DNA of 12,370 nt from DATKCJ01 sp035513275 (GCA_035513275.1 DATKCJ010000166.1:1-12370), one strand, 5' to 3'. Positions 1 to 6,852 are shown, counted from the stretch's first letter. The notes: generated by a model not told the origin, from the sequence alone. Program-made: numbers and translations.

Positions 1-312
1 CCAGCCGACCAGCAGGCTCGCGAGTCCTCCGAATCCGTTGAAGAGCGCGACCATCTCCGGCATCGCCGTCATCTTGACCTTCACCGCCGCGACGTAGCCG
101 ACGAGAGATCCGATCACGATCCCGACGACGATCCATTCGTAGGAAAGGATCTCCCTCGCAAGCAGAGTCACGACAACCGCGAGCAGCATGCCGACGGCGG
201 AGACCATGTTTCCACGGCGCGCGGTCTCCGCGTCGCCGAGCATCTTTAGCCCCAGGACGAAGAGGATCGACGCGGCGATGTAGCCGAGATTGATGAGGTA
301 GGAAAAGTCCAT
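1..312 (-). CDS. pntB: NAD(P) transhydrogenase subunit beta (PntB), N-terminal part
   Basis: This is the N-terminal 104 residues of the membrane and NADP(H)-binding subunit of proton-translocating nicotinamide nucleotide transhydrogenase; the rest lies beyond the left edge. The enzyme passes hydride from NADH to NADP+ while protons flow inward across the cytoplasmic membrane. The visible part starts MDFSYLINLGYIAAS and contains at least three hydrophobic segments (about residues 4-22, 36-52 and 60-80). It then reads KMTAMPEMVALFNGFGGLAS, a strongly conserved PntB stretch. The ATG at 312 lies 3 bases after the pntAB stop, so the two are almost certainly co-transcribed and possibly translationally coupled. 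Only a weak purine tract (AAGAAA) precedes the start. The NADP-binding domain III cannot be checked here. Confidence 0.93.
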   Translation of the reverse strand, partial: MDFSYLINLGYIAASILFVLGLKMLGDAETARRGNMVSAVGMLLAVVVTLLAREILSYEWIVVGIVIGSLVGYVAAVKVKMTAMPEMVALFNGFGGLASLLVGW

Positions 313-315
313 CCG

Positions 316-612
316 CTATTTCTTCCCGTCGGTCTTGCGCTTCTGGAACATGCCGAGCATCCGGTCGGTGACGAAATAACCGCCGACCACGTTGATCGTC
401 GCAAGCGCGACCGCCGCGGTTCCGAGGACGACATTGATTCGATGGTCCTCCGCCGCACCCGCAACGAGCATCGCTCCGACAATCGTGATGCCGGAGATCG
501 CGTTGGAGCCCGACATGAGCGGCGTGTGCAATTGCGATGGGACCTTGCGGATCAGCTCGAAGCCGAGGAAAGCCGCGAGCACGAACACAAAGACGAGTTG
601 GATGACTTCCAT
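316..612 (-). CDS. pntAB: NAD(P) transhydrogenase alpha-2 membrane subunit (PntAB)
   Basis: This 98-residue protein matches the small membrane subunit of the three-subunit transhydrogenase (as in Rhodospirillum rubrum), equivalent to the C-terminal membrane part of the E. coli alpha subunit. It starts MEVIQLVFVFVLAAFLGFEL and has three or four hydrophobic helices (about 3-20, 38-53 and 58-80). The stretch containing PLMSGSNAISGI (about 31-42) and INVVGGYFVTDRMLGMF (about 73-89) is characteristic of this family. The tail is basic (KRKTDGKK). It lies 12 bases after the pntAA stop and 3 bases before the pntB start, so it is the middle gene of a pnt operon. No convincing Shine-Dalgarno sequence precedes it. 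Having alpha as two separate genes is the usual alternative architecture, not a frameshift. Confidence 0.95.
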   Translation of the reverse strand: MEVIQLVFVFVLAAFLGFELIRKVPSQLHTPLMSGSNAISGITIVGAMLVAGAAEDHRINVVLGTAAVALATINVVGGYFVTDRMLGMFQKRKTDGKK

Positions 613-624
613 GATGAGAGCGGG

Positions 625-1749
625 TCAGGCTTGAGGCTTTGAGAATTGTGGATGGACGATCGCGCCGCCGTGCGTGATCAGGCACGCGCTCAACAGCTCG
701 TCTTTGGGATCGACGCGAAGAGTGCGAGCCTCCTTGTCCCAGAAGTGCTCAAGAAACGCAGTTAGATTGGAGGCGTAGACTTGGGAAGCATGGCGCGCGA
801 CCATCCCCTCGAGATTCGCAATCCCGAGCACGCGCACCCCGTTCCCGGTGACGACCTCCTCGCCCGGGCGCGAGCCCTCGACATTGCCGCCTGCCTCGAC
901 AGCGAGATCGACGACGATACTGCCCGCTCGCATTCCGGCCATCATCGCGCTCGTGACGAGCACCGGTGCCTTTCGTCCAAACAGTTTCGCAGTGGTTATC
1001 ACGACATCCGACTGCGCGCAGACTTTCGCCATGCCCGCCTGCTGCTTGGCAATCTGCTCCGGAGTGAGCGCCTTGGCATAACCCTGCGCCGTCTGGCCGG
1101 TCTCGCCGAGGTCGATCGTTACAAATCGCGCACCGAGTGACTTCACCTGCTCCTCAACTGCGGGGCGCGTGTCGAAAGCCTCGACGCGCGCGCCGAGCCG
1201 CTTCGCCGTGGCGATCGCCTGCAGGCCCGCCACGCCGACACCGATTACGAAAACGCGCGCCGGATTGATCGTGCCCGCTGGTGTCATCATCATCGGAAAC
1301 ACGATCGACAGCCGCGCGGCTGCCTGGATCACCGCGCTGTAGCCCGCGAGATTAGCCTGCGAGCTAAGCACATCCATCTTCTGCGCGATCGTGGTGCGCG
1401 GGATCATTTCCAGACTCACCGCACTGACGCCCGCCGCGGCGAGCGCGCGGATCAGGTCCGGCTCGCCGAAAGGATCTAGAAAACTCAAGTGCAGCGCGCC
1501 GTGCTTCAGCGATGCCACATCCGCTGATGATGGCTTTTTCACGCGAACGACGACATCGGCCTCGCCAATCGCGCTTCCGATGTGTGCGCCGGCCGCCGTG
1601 TATTCCGAATCAGGATGCCCGCTTGCCTCGCCCAATCCTGCTTCGACGGTCACTTCCATCCCGAGTTCGACGAGGCGCCGCGAAGCCTCGGGAGTCAGCG
1701 CAGCGCGCGGCTCCTTTTGCGGCGATTCATTCGGGGCAAAGACTCGCAT
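625..1749 (-). CDS. pntAA: NAD(P) transhydrogenase alpha-1, NAD(H)-binding subunit (PntAA)
   Basis: This is the soluble domain I of transhydrogenase, which binds NAD(H) on the cytoplasmic side and hands hydride to PntB. The chosen ATG gives 374 residues, close to the usual 380 or so, beginning MRVFAPNESPQKEPRAALTP as in the alanine dehydrogenase/PntAA family. A TTG 42 bases upstream would extend it by 14 residues with no family support. The segment RTTIAQKMDVLSSQAN (about 118-133) holds the conserved Arg, Gln, Asp and Ser that position nicotinamide. The Rossmann glycine motif GVGVAGLQA is at about 170-178. The stretch VITTAKLFGRKAPVLVT (about 250-266) and GSIVVDLAVEAGGN (about 276-289) are also family hallmarks. 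It leads the pntAA-pntAB-pntB operon. The 195-base gap upstream, after tkt, contains hairpin elements and probably the pnt promoter, but I could not place a promoter with confidence. Confidence 0.96.
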   Translation of the reverse strand: MRVFAPNESPQKEPRAALTPEASRRLVELGMEVTVEAGLGEASGHPDSEYTAAGAHIGSAIGEADVVVRVKKPSSADVASLKHGALHLSFLDPFGEPDLIRALAAAGVSAVSLEMIPRTTIAQKMDVLSSQANLAGYSAVIQAAARLSIVFPMMMTPAGTINPARVFVIGVGVAGLQAIATAKRLGARVEAFDTRPAVEEQVKSLGARFVTIDLGETGQTAQGYAKALTPEQIAKQQAGMAKVCAQSDVVITTAKLFGRKAPVLVTSAMMAGMRAGSIVVDLAVEAGGNVEGSRPGEEVVTGNGVRVLGIANLEGMVARHASQVYASNLTAFLEHFWDKEARTLRVDPKDELLSACLITHGGAIVHPQFSKPQA

Positions 1750-1862
1750 CCGGGCGCGGTCCCAAGCGGTCCCGCGGCGCCAAGTCTTCAAACGAATGCG
1801 CCGCGCTCAACATCTAAACTGAGTCCAGCGGCCGCATTGTTTGTCGGCTTGCTCCGAAGGTT

Positions 1863-1887
1863 GCGCTCCTCGTTCCGAGAGGAGCGC
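1863..1887. repeat. Perfect 9-bp hairpin in the tkt-pntAA gap
   Basis: GCGCTCCTC (1863-1871) pairs perfectly with GAGGAGCGC (1879-1887) around a 7-base loop GTTCCGA. No T run follows on either strand, so it is not a classical intrinsic terminator. It stands 4 bases from the 53-bp GTAGC element at 1892-1944, and its loop resembles the TCCGA core of that family. It may be a further degenerate unit of the same cluster. Confidence 0.55.
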
Positions 1888-1891
1888 CTGA

Positions 1892-1944
1892 GTAGGGCAG
1901 GTCTCCGATCTGCCGCGATTCGCGGGTCGAAGACCCGCGCTACC
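1892..1944. repeat. 53-bp GTAGC...GCTACC double-hairpin element (copy A)
   Basis: This palindromic element abuts the tkt stop codon. It begins GTAGG and ends GCGCTACC. The left hairpin has stem GCAGGTC/GATCTGC (1897-1903 with 1907-1913, one G-T wobble). The right hairpin has an 8-bp stem CGCGGGTC/GACCCGCG (1921-1928 with 1932-1939) and loop GAA. It has exactly the same length and ends as the element at 11234-11286, and shares a TCTCCGA core with the elements at 6853-6953. Standing directly after the stop of tkt, it could act as a 3'-end stabiliser or terminator, but there is no U tract. REP-like repeat is the best description. Confidence 0.75.
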
Positions 1945-3933
1945 TCAGAGGCTGCGTGCCGCGGCGACCACGGCTTCGGCAGTCATGCCGAGCTCCTTCA
2001 TGATCGTGCCTCCCGGCGCGCTCATGCCGAAGCGGTCGATGCCGACGACCTTGCCAGCGCTGCCAACGTATTTCCACCAGAGCCCGGTGACGCCGGCCTC
2101 GATGGAAACCCGGCGGATGCACGAAGGCGGTAGCACGAACGCCTTGTATTCTTCTGACTGGCGGTCGAAACGTTCCATGCATGGCATCGAGACGACGCGC
2201 GCGCCGGCTCCGAGGATCTTGGCCGCGGCAACTGCGTGCTGCAACTCGCTGCCGCTTCCGATCAAAATGTGCGTGAGTGTGTCTGTCTCAGCGACGGCAA
2301 CGTAACCGCCCTTGAGGACGCCCTCTCGACGCGTGGCGACGGCAATTTCATTCAGCATCGGCACGGCCTGTCGCGTGAGCGCGAGAAGTGTCGGACCCTC
2401 TGTGTGTGAGAATGCCGCAGCGAACGCGCCTGCGGTTTCCTCTGGATCGCCCGGGCGGATCACGTCAAGACCGGGGATCAAGCGCAGCGCCGAGACTGTC
2501 TCGACGGGTTGGTGCGTCGGGCCGTCCTCGCCCACGCCGACAGAATCGTGCGTGTAGATGTAGACGACAGGAAGTTTTGAGAGCGACGCGAGCCGCATGC
2601 TTGGCCGGCTGTAGTCGGCAAACACCAGGAACGTAGCGACCGACGGACGAAAGATGCCGTCGTAGGCGACGCCGTTGGCGATCGCCGCCATCGCGTGCTC
2701 GCGGATGCCGTATCGGATGTTGCGCCCCGTGCGGTTGGAAGGATCGAAATCCTTGTCGCTTGCGATGTAGTTGAGTGTCGATCCGTGAAGGTCGGCACTT
2801 CCGCTAATGACAAGCGGGAGCGAGTTCGCGACAGGTTGGAGGGCGTCTTTGCCTGCAGCACGCGTGGCGAGCTTCGCATCCGTTGGAAACGCCGGAATGG
2901 CCGCCGAGAGCGCGGCCGCGTCGGGCTGCGAACCTGCCGACGCGAGCAGCGAAGCGAGTTCAGGATTTGCCGCGGACCACGCGTCGAAGATCTTCTTCCA
3001 CTTAAGATGCACGCGACGGTGACGCTTCTTGAGCTTCGCGAAATACTCGCGGACATCCTCGCTCACGTAGAAATGCTTGTCGGCAGGCAGGCCGAGACCT
3101 GCGCGCGCGGTGTCGGAGAACTTTGCGCCGCCTTCGCCATGGCCCTTCGCGGTGCCGGCGACTTCGGGAATTCCCTTTGCGATCGTCGTCCGTGCGATGA
3201 TGAGCTGTGGATTCCCGCTCGTGGCGCGTTTGGCTTTGCGGACCGCGCGCTGGACTGCGACCAAGTCGTGGCCGTCGATCGTCTGCGTGTCCCAGTTCAT
3301 CGCCTTGAAGCGCTTCGCGGTGTCGCCGCTCTGGGTGCGGTCGGCCATCGCGTCGAGCGTGACGTCGTTGGAGTCGAAGATGAGGATCAGGTTGTCGAGC
3401 CGCTGGTGTCCGGCGAACGCGAGCGCCTCAAGTGCGACGCCTTCCTGCATGCAGCCATCGCCCGCGAGACAGATGATATGACTGTCGAAGAGGGTATGTT
3501 CGGCTGTGTTGAAGCGCGCCGCGGCCATCTTGCCGGCGACTGCCATACCGACTGAGTTTCCCACGCCCTGGCCGAGTGGACCGGTGGTGCTCTCGACGCC
3601 GGGCGTTTCGCGAAACTCAGGATGCCCGGGTGTGCGGCTGTGCAACTGGCGAAACGCCTCAAGGTCCGCCATCGACACATCGTAGCCGGAGAGATGAAGC
3701 CATGTGTAGAGAAACATCGACCCGTGGCCGGCGGAGAGGACAAACCGGTCGCGATTGAGCCAGCGCGGCTCCACCGGATCGTGGACGAGCGAGTCGCCGA
3801 AGAGGACGGCTCCGACGTCGGCGGCGCCGAGCGGAAGACCGAGGTGGCCGGAGGAGCACTTATGGACGGCGTCGATCGCGAGCCCGCGGGCTTGTGCGGC
3901 AGCCTTTGTAAGAATTTCGATGTTAAGGGCCAT
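1945..3933 (-). CDS. tkt: Transketolase
   Basis: This thiamine-diphosphate enzyme moves two-carbon ketol units between sugar phosphates in the non-oxidative pentose phosphate pathway, in the cytoplasm. At 662 residues it has the full length of the family (E. coli about 663). The visible motifs are GHLG (29-32, GHPG in E. coli), RDRFVLSAGHGS (61-72) and TTGPLGQG (116-123). The ThDP/metal motif begins GDG (158-160) and ends at ND (189-190). The catalytic Glu lies in YGIREHAM (Glu412), with THDSVGVGEDGPTHQP (461-476) and FGMSAPGG (635-642) following. The ATG at 3933 gives the expected N terminus; no Shine-Dalgarno sequence precedes it. It follows rplS on the same strand, but a strong terminator separates them, so it probably has its own promoter. 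Its stop codon touches a 53-bp hairpin element. Confidence 0.98.
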   Translation of the reverse strand: MALNIEILTKAAAQARGLAIDAVHKCSSGHLGLPLGAADVGAVLFGDSLVHDPVEPRWLNRDRFVLSAGHGSMFLYTWLHLSGYDVSMADLEAFRQLHSRTPGHPEFRETPGVESTTGPLGQGVGNSVGMAVAGKMAAARFNTAEHTLFDSHIICLAGDGCMQEGVALEALAFAGHQRLDNLILIFDSNDVTLDAMADRTQSGDTAKRFKAMNWDTQTIDGHDLVAVQRAVRKAKRATSGNPQLIIARTTIAKGIPEVAGTAKGHGEGGAKFSDTARAGLGLPADKHFYVSEDVREYFAKLKKRHRRVHLKWKKIFDAWSAANPELASLLASAGSQPDAAALSAAIPAFPTDAKLATRAAGKDALQPVANSLPLVISGSADLHGSTLNYIASDKDFDPSNRTGRNIRYGIREHAMAAIANGVAYDGIFRPSVATFLVFADYSRPSMRLASLSKLPVVYIYTHDSVGVGEDGPTHQPVETVSALRLIPGLDVIRPGDPEETAGAFAAAFSHTEGPTLLALTRQAVPMLNEIAVATRREGVLKGGYVAVAETDTLTHILIGSGSELQHAVAAAKILGAGARVVSMPCMERFDRQSEEYKAFVLPPSCIRRVSIEAGVTGLWWKYVGSAGKVVGIDRFGMSAPGGTIMKELGMTAEAVVAAARSL

Positions 3934-4006
3934 GATTGGGCGGAAAGGCTAGTCCCGAGCCGCTCGAAGCGGAAAGGAAAAACCGGAGATCGGACTGTTT
4001 CTTGTG

Positions 4007-4066
4007 GATCGGGCTTTGCGCCCGGCATCTGCGTTGCGATCGGAGTCGGGCGTAAAGCCCGACCCA
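4007..4066. repeat. Pair of opposed TTTRC-loop hairpins upstream of tkt
   Basis: Two GC-rich hairpins sit in the gap between the rplS terminator and tkt. The first reads TCGGGCTTTGCGCCCGG (5-bp stem 4010-4014 with 4020-4024, loop TTTGC). The second is in inverted orientation: GTCGGGC/GCCCGAC (4045-4051 with 4057-4063, loop GTAAA, which is TTTAC on the other strand). Read on opposite strands the two units are nearly identical, as in paired REP elements. They lie in what must be the tkt 5' region, 73 to 132 bases before its start, so they might instead act in the leader. Confidence 0.6.
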
Positions 4067-4122
4067 CTTATCGAGCCAGAACATTCCAATTGAAACGCAG
4101 ACTGCCTCCGAAGACTGGACAC

Positions 4123-4153
4123 AAAAAAGGCGGACCACGAAGGGTCCGCCTTT
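4123..4153 (-). terminator. Intrinsic terminator of the rpsP-trmD-rplS operon
   Basis: Read on the minus strand, stem GGCGGACC/GGTCCGCC encloses the 6-base loop CTTCGT. It is extended by three A-T pairs to 11 bp and followed directly by TTTTTT. It starts 20 bases after the rplS stop codon. Stem, loop and T run all fit a rho-independent terminator. The A-T flanks make it partly symmetrical, but no gene approaches on the plus strand. Confidence 0.92.
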
Positions 4154-4172
4154 CGAAGGGTTGTGAGCCGGC

Positions 4173-4586
4173 TCAGGCCTGCACGGCCTCGGGACCGGGC
4201 GCGGCGGCAGAGACAGCGGGGTCGCCCATTGCCTCGGTGAGGCGGCGAACCTTGACCTGGACGGCCTTCTTGCCGACGCGGTCGCGCAAATAGTAGAGAC
4301 GGGCCCGCATCGGCTTCGACACGCGGTCGACTTCGATTTTCACGATGTTCGGCGAGTTCACCGGAAACACGCGCTCCACGCCGACTCCAGAGGCGATGCG
4401 GCGGACCGTGAATGACTCGTGGATGCCGTGCCCTTTGCGGGCGATGACGATTCCGCCAAAGACCTGGACGCGCTCCTTCTCGCCTTCGCGAACCTTCGCG
4501 TGAACCTTGACGCCGTCGCCGACCTTGAAGACCGGGAGCGACTTATTCAGTTGGGCTGCTGTGATTTCCTGGATGACGGGTTTCAT
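4173..4586 (-). CDS. rplS: Large ribosomal subunit protein bL19
   Basis: Ribosomal protein L19 sits at the interface of the two subunits. The protein has 137 residues against about 115 in E. coli. The core is typical: an N terminus ending FKVGDGVKVHAKVREGEKER (about 20-39), then VQVFGGIVIARKGHG (about 40-54), the SFTVRRIASGVGVERVFPV stretch, and RARLYYLRDRVGKKA (about 94-108). The extra length is an Ala/Pro-rich C-terminal tail after about residue 118, probably disordered. Its ATG overlaps the trmD stop (ATGA), so translation is probably coupled. Unlike most genes here it has a clear Shine-Dalgarno sequence. It is the last gene of the operon, ending at a strong terminator. Confidence 0.98.
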   Translation of the reverse strand: MKPVIQEITAAQLNKSLPVFKVGDGVKVHAKVREGEKERVQVFGGIVIARKGHGIHESFTVRRIASGVGVERVFPVNSPNIVKIEVDRVSKPMRARLYYLRDRVGKKAVQVKVRRLTEAMGDPAVSAAAPGPEAVQA

Positions 4587-5260
4587 TGCTGTTTCCTTAG
4601 TAAATCTGGTCTGACCTTCGTGGTTTTCTCAATCCTCCGCTCGTGCCGCCACCGTTCGATTACTGCATGATTGCCCGATAGTAGCACTTCTGGAACGACC
4701 ATGCCGCGGAACTCGGCGGGGCGCGTGTATTGAGGAAAATCGAGTAAGTTGTTGTTGAAGGATTCGTGCGTCAACGAATTTTCATCCCCGAGCACGCCAG
4801 GGAGATGCCGCGCGATCGCGTCGATGAGAACCGCAGCGGCGAGCGTGCCGTTCGTCAGCACGTAGTCGCCGATGCTGATCTCGCGGTCGATGACTGAATC
4901 GCGCGCGCGCTGGTCGACGCCTTCGTAGTGTCCGCTCAGCAAGATGAGGTGAGATTGTGCGGCGAGTTCTTCGGCCAGCTTCTGCGTGAACGGCTCGCCA
5001 TCCGGTGTGAGGTAGATGCGCAGGCAGCCGGGCGTCGCGAGCTCCTCCATCGCTGCAAATATCGGCTCGGGCTTGAGCACCATGCCGGCTCCGCCGCCGA
5101 ACGGACGGTCGTCGGCCTCCTTGTGTTTGCCGGTCGACCAGTCGCGGAGGTTGCGGACATTGATCGCGAGCTTCCCGGACTCCACAGCCTTTCCGAGAAT
5201 GCTCTCGGACAGGAATCCGTCGAGCATCGCAGGGAAGAGCGTCAGGACGTCGATCCGCAT
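4583..5260 (-). CDS. trmD: tRNA (guanine-N1)-methyltransferase TrmD
   Basis: TrmD methylates N1 of G37 next to the anticodon in a set of tRNAs, using S-adenosylmethionine, and so prevents +1 frameshifting. The frame is open far upstream, but the family start is MRIDVLTLFPAMLDGF at 5260, giving 225 residues. Motifs of this trefoil-knot (SPOUT) enzyme are DDRPFGGGAGMVLKPEP (50-66), LLSGHYEGVDQRARD (107-121) and EISIGDYVLTNGTLAA (127-142). Residue 137 is Asn where most TrmDs have Gly. ESFNNNLLDFPQYTRP (166-181) completes the active-site region. At 225 residues the C-terminal domain is shorter than in E. coli (255). It lies 74 bases after rpsP, across a terminator-like hairpin, and overlaps rplS by 4 bases. 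No Shine-Dalgarno sequence is visible. Confidence 0.97.
   Translation of the reverse strand: MRIDVLTLFPAMLDGFLSESILGKAVESGKLAINVRNLRDWSTGKHKEADDRPFGGGAGMVLKPEPIFAAMEELATPGCLRIYLTPDGEPFTQKLAEELAAQSHLILLSGHYEGVDQRARDSVIDREISIGDYVLTNGTLAAAVLIDAIARHLPGVLGDENSLTHESFNNNLLDFPQYTRPAEFRGMVVPEVLLSGNHAVIERWRHERRIEKTTKVRPDLLRKQQ
4594..4598 (-). promoter_or_regulatory. Shine-Dalgarno sequence of rplS
   Basis: On the minus strand AAGGA stands 7 bases before the rplS ATG, inside the last codons of trmD. It supports the assigned rplS start and independent initiation in addition to coupling. It stands out because the first genes of the transcription units here lack such a site. Confidence 0.75.
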
Positions 5261-5277
5261 GGGAGGCCCAGATAATG

Positions 5278-5310
5278 AAAAATCGCCGCACCTCGCAAGA
5301 CGCGGCGATT
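5278..5310 (-). terminator. Terminator-like hairpin (candidate attenuator) between rpsP and trmD
   Basis: On the minus strand AATCGCCGC (5310-5302) pairs perfectly over 9 bp with GCGGCGATT (5289-5281) around a 12-base loop. The 3' arm runs into a TTTTT stretch. The hairpin begins 24 bases after the rpsP stop codon and its T run ends 17 bases before the trmD start. It would partly terminate after rpsP and lower trmD-rplS expression relative to S16. It could equally be an RNA processing site. The inverted repeat and T run are seen; the attenuation role is inferred. Confidence 0.65.
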
Positions 5311-5334
5311 CGAAGATTGGTTGCCCGAACCCTA

Positions 5335-5604
5335 TCAGGCCGTCGCAGGCGCGGTCGCTGCGGCGGCGCGCTTGGCGCGCTTGTAGAGGGCGTGGACGGT
5401 GTCCGTCGCCTTCGCGCCCTTCTTGATCCACGACTCGTAGGCGTCGAAATCGATCCTGAGCTGCTGGCCCTTGGCGCGAGGGTTGTAGTGGCCGACTTCG
5501 GCGGTCGGGCGGCCGTCGCGGCGGGAGCGCGTCTCGGCAACGACAACGCGATAGATCGGGTTGTGGGTGGAGCCGATGCGGGTGAGTCTGATTTTCAGTG
5601 ACAT
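5335..5604 (-). CDS. rpsP: Small ribosomal subunit protein bS16
   Basis: Ribosomal protein S16 helps assemble the 30S subunit. The 89-residue protein begins MSLKIRLTRIGSTHNPIYRV and includes VVVAETRSRRDGR (about 21-33) and VGHYNPRAKG (about 37-46), all typical of S16. It then reads YESWIKKGAKATDTVHAL, the usual C-terminal part of the core. An Ala-rich tail ends the protein. It is the first gene of rpsP-trmD-rplS. The ribosome maturation gene rimM, which sits between rpsP and trmD in many bacteria, is absent. The upstream gap of 117 bases is shared with the divergent ychF. No Shine-Dalgarno sequence precedes the ATG. Confidence 0.98.
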   Translation of the reverse strand: MSLKIRLTRIGSTHNPIYRVVVAETRSRRDGRPTAEVGHYNPRAKGQQLRIDFDAYESWIKKGAKATDTVHALYKRAKRAAAATAPATA

Positions 5605-5657
5605 GAGGAACAGGTAAGGATCCGCTCGAGTGCGGCGCTGGTTTGGAAAAGGGTCGA

Positions 5658-5686
5658 GTTGAGCGGACGAAGAATGTCCTTGTCAA
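5658..5686 (-). promoter_or_regulatory. Candidate sigma-70-type promoter of rpsP
   Basis: On the minus strand a perfect TTGACA (5686-5681) is followed after 17 bases by CTCAAC, or after 18 by TCAACT, as a poor -10 box. It lies about 55-80 bases upstream of the rpsP ATG, in the divergent gap where a promoter must exist. The -35 match is exact but the -10 is weak, so this is tentative. Confidence 0.3.
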
Positions 5687-5721
5687 GCCCCTTCCCGGCC
5701 AGTGTGTTGCGCGTTTGCACC

Positions 5722-6825
5722 ATGCTTAAAGCCGGAATCGTTGGCCTCCCTAATGTCGGCAAATCGACACTCTTCAACGCCTTGACGCGCACGCGGAAGG
5801 CCGAGGCGGCCAACTATCCGTTCTGCACGATCGACCCGAATGTGGGCGTCGTTGTCGTCCCGGACGACCGGCTCGAGCCGCTTTCGAAGATCGCCAAGAC
5901 CTCCGTGATCATCCCGGCGGCGATCGAACTCGTCGACATTGCCGGGCTCGTCGCCGGCGCGAGCAAGGGCGAGGGCCTCGGCAACCAGTTCCTCGCAAAC
6001 ATCCGCGAGGTGGATGCCATTGTGCAGGTCGTTCGATGCTTTCAAGACCCGGATGTGATTCACACGATGGGCTCGGTTGACCCCGTGCGCGACATTGAGG
6101 TCATCACAACCGAGCTGATTCTGGCCGACATGGAAATGGTCGCCAACCGGATTGAGAAGACTGGCAAGAAGGCGAAGCAAGGAGACAAGGAAGCGCAGGC
6201 CGAGATGGCCCTTCTCCAGCGCCTCGAGCCTCACCTAAACTCTGGCAAGCCCGCGAATCTTCTCGAAGTCCACGCCGACGAGCGCGCGATGTTGAAGCTT
6301 TTCCAGCTCCTCACTGCGAAGCCGGTTATCTACGCTGCCAACGTGGACGAGAGCGATCTCGCGAACCCCGACGCGAATCCCCACGTCGCCGCCGTGCGCA
6401 AGTTCGCCCGCGAACACCACGACGCGGGTTCGGTCGCGATCTGCAGCAAGCTCGAGTCGGAACTCGTCGACCTAGCGCCCGCGGAGGCCGCCGAGTTTCT
6501 CCACGAGGCCGGCGTGAAAGACTCCGGAGTGTCGGATCTCATTCGCGAAACCTACCGGCTGCTCGGGCTCATCTCCTACTTCACCGCGGGCGAGAAGGAA
6601 GTGCGCGCGTGGACCATCACGACCGGGACGAAGGCCCCGCAGGCCGCGGGCGTCATCCATACAGATTTCGAGAAGGGTTTCATCAAGGCAGAGGTCGTCG
6701 CCTACGCAGACTTGCTCCGGCTCGGAAGCACCGCCGCCGCGCGCGACGCCGGCAAATACCGGCTCGAGGGCAAGGAATACGTCTTCAAGGACGGCGACGT
6801 GGCGCTGTTCCGGTTTGCGAACTGA
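5722..6825 (+). CDS. ychF: Ribosome-binding ATPase YchF (OLA1 homologue)
   Basis: YchF is a universally conserved P-loop NTPase of the Obg/HAS subfamily that binds ribosomes, prefers ATP to GTP, and is linked to translation and oxidative stress. The frame extends upstream, but the family start is MLKAGIVGLPNVGKSTLFNA at 5722, giving 367 residues (family about 363). Walker A is GLPNVGKS (8-15). The stretch EAANYPFCTIDPNVG corresponds to switch I, and VDIAGLVAGASKGEGLGNQFL contains the DxxG of G3. AANVDE stands where GTPases carry NKxD, which fits ATP preference. The C-terminal TGS domain ends in DGDVALFRFAN, the usual YchF terminus. It is transcribed alone, divergent from rpsP. The next gene is 228 bases downstream, beyond hairpin repeats. 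No Shine-Dalgarno sequence precedes it. Confidence 0.98.
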   Translation: MLKAGIVGLPNVGKSTLFNALTRTRKAEAANYPFCTIDPNVGVVVVPDDRLEPLSKIAKTSVIIPAAIELVDIAGLVAGASKGEGLGNQFLANIREVDAIVQVVRCFQDPDVIHTMGSVDPVRDIEVITTELILADMEMVANRIEKTGKKAKQGDKEAQAEMALLQRLEPHLNSGKPANLLEVHADERAMLKLFQLLTAKPVIYAANVDESDLANPDANPHVAAVRKFAREHHDAGSVAICSKLESELVDLAPAEAAEFLHEAGVKDSGVSDLIRETYRLLGLISYFTAGEKEVRAWTITTGTKAPQAAGVIHTDFEKGFIKAEVVAYADLLRLGSTAAARDAGKYRLEGKEYVFKDGDVALFRFAN

Positions 6826-6852
6826 GCGAGGGACATTCGGTCGAACAAAGAC

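Noticed and set aside
1750..1791. TTG start extending PntAA by 14 residues
   Set aside because: The added residues (MKTWRRGTAWDRAR) do not resemble PntAA, while the ATG at 1749 gives the conserved N terminus at normal length. A TTG start is not excluded.
1863..1887. Classical intrinsic terminator for tkt
   Set aside because: The hairpin is strong, but neither strand has a T run after it and other hairpins lie closer to the stop.
2695..3555. 286-codon open frame on the plus strand inside tkt
   Set aside because: It overlaps the catalytic region of transketolase in antisense. Its composition is typical of antisense GC-rich frames and there is no start signal.
5261..5686. N-terminal extension of TrmD to 367 residues
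   Set aside because: The extension runs through rpsP in another frame and is basic and Pro/Arg-rich. TrmD family similarity starts exactly at the ATG at 5260.
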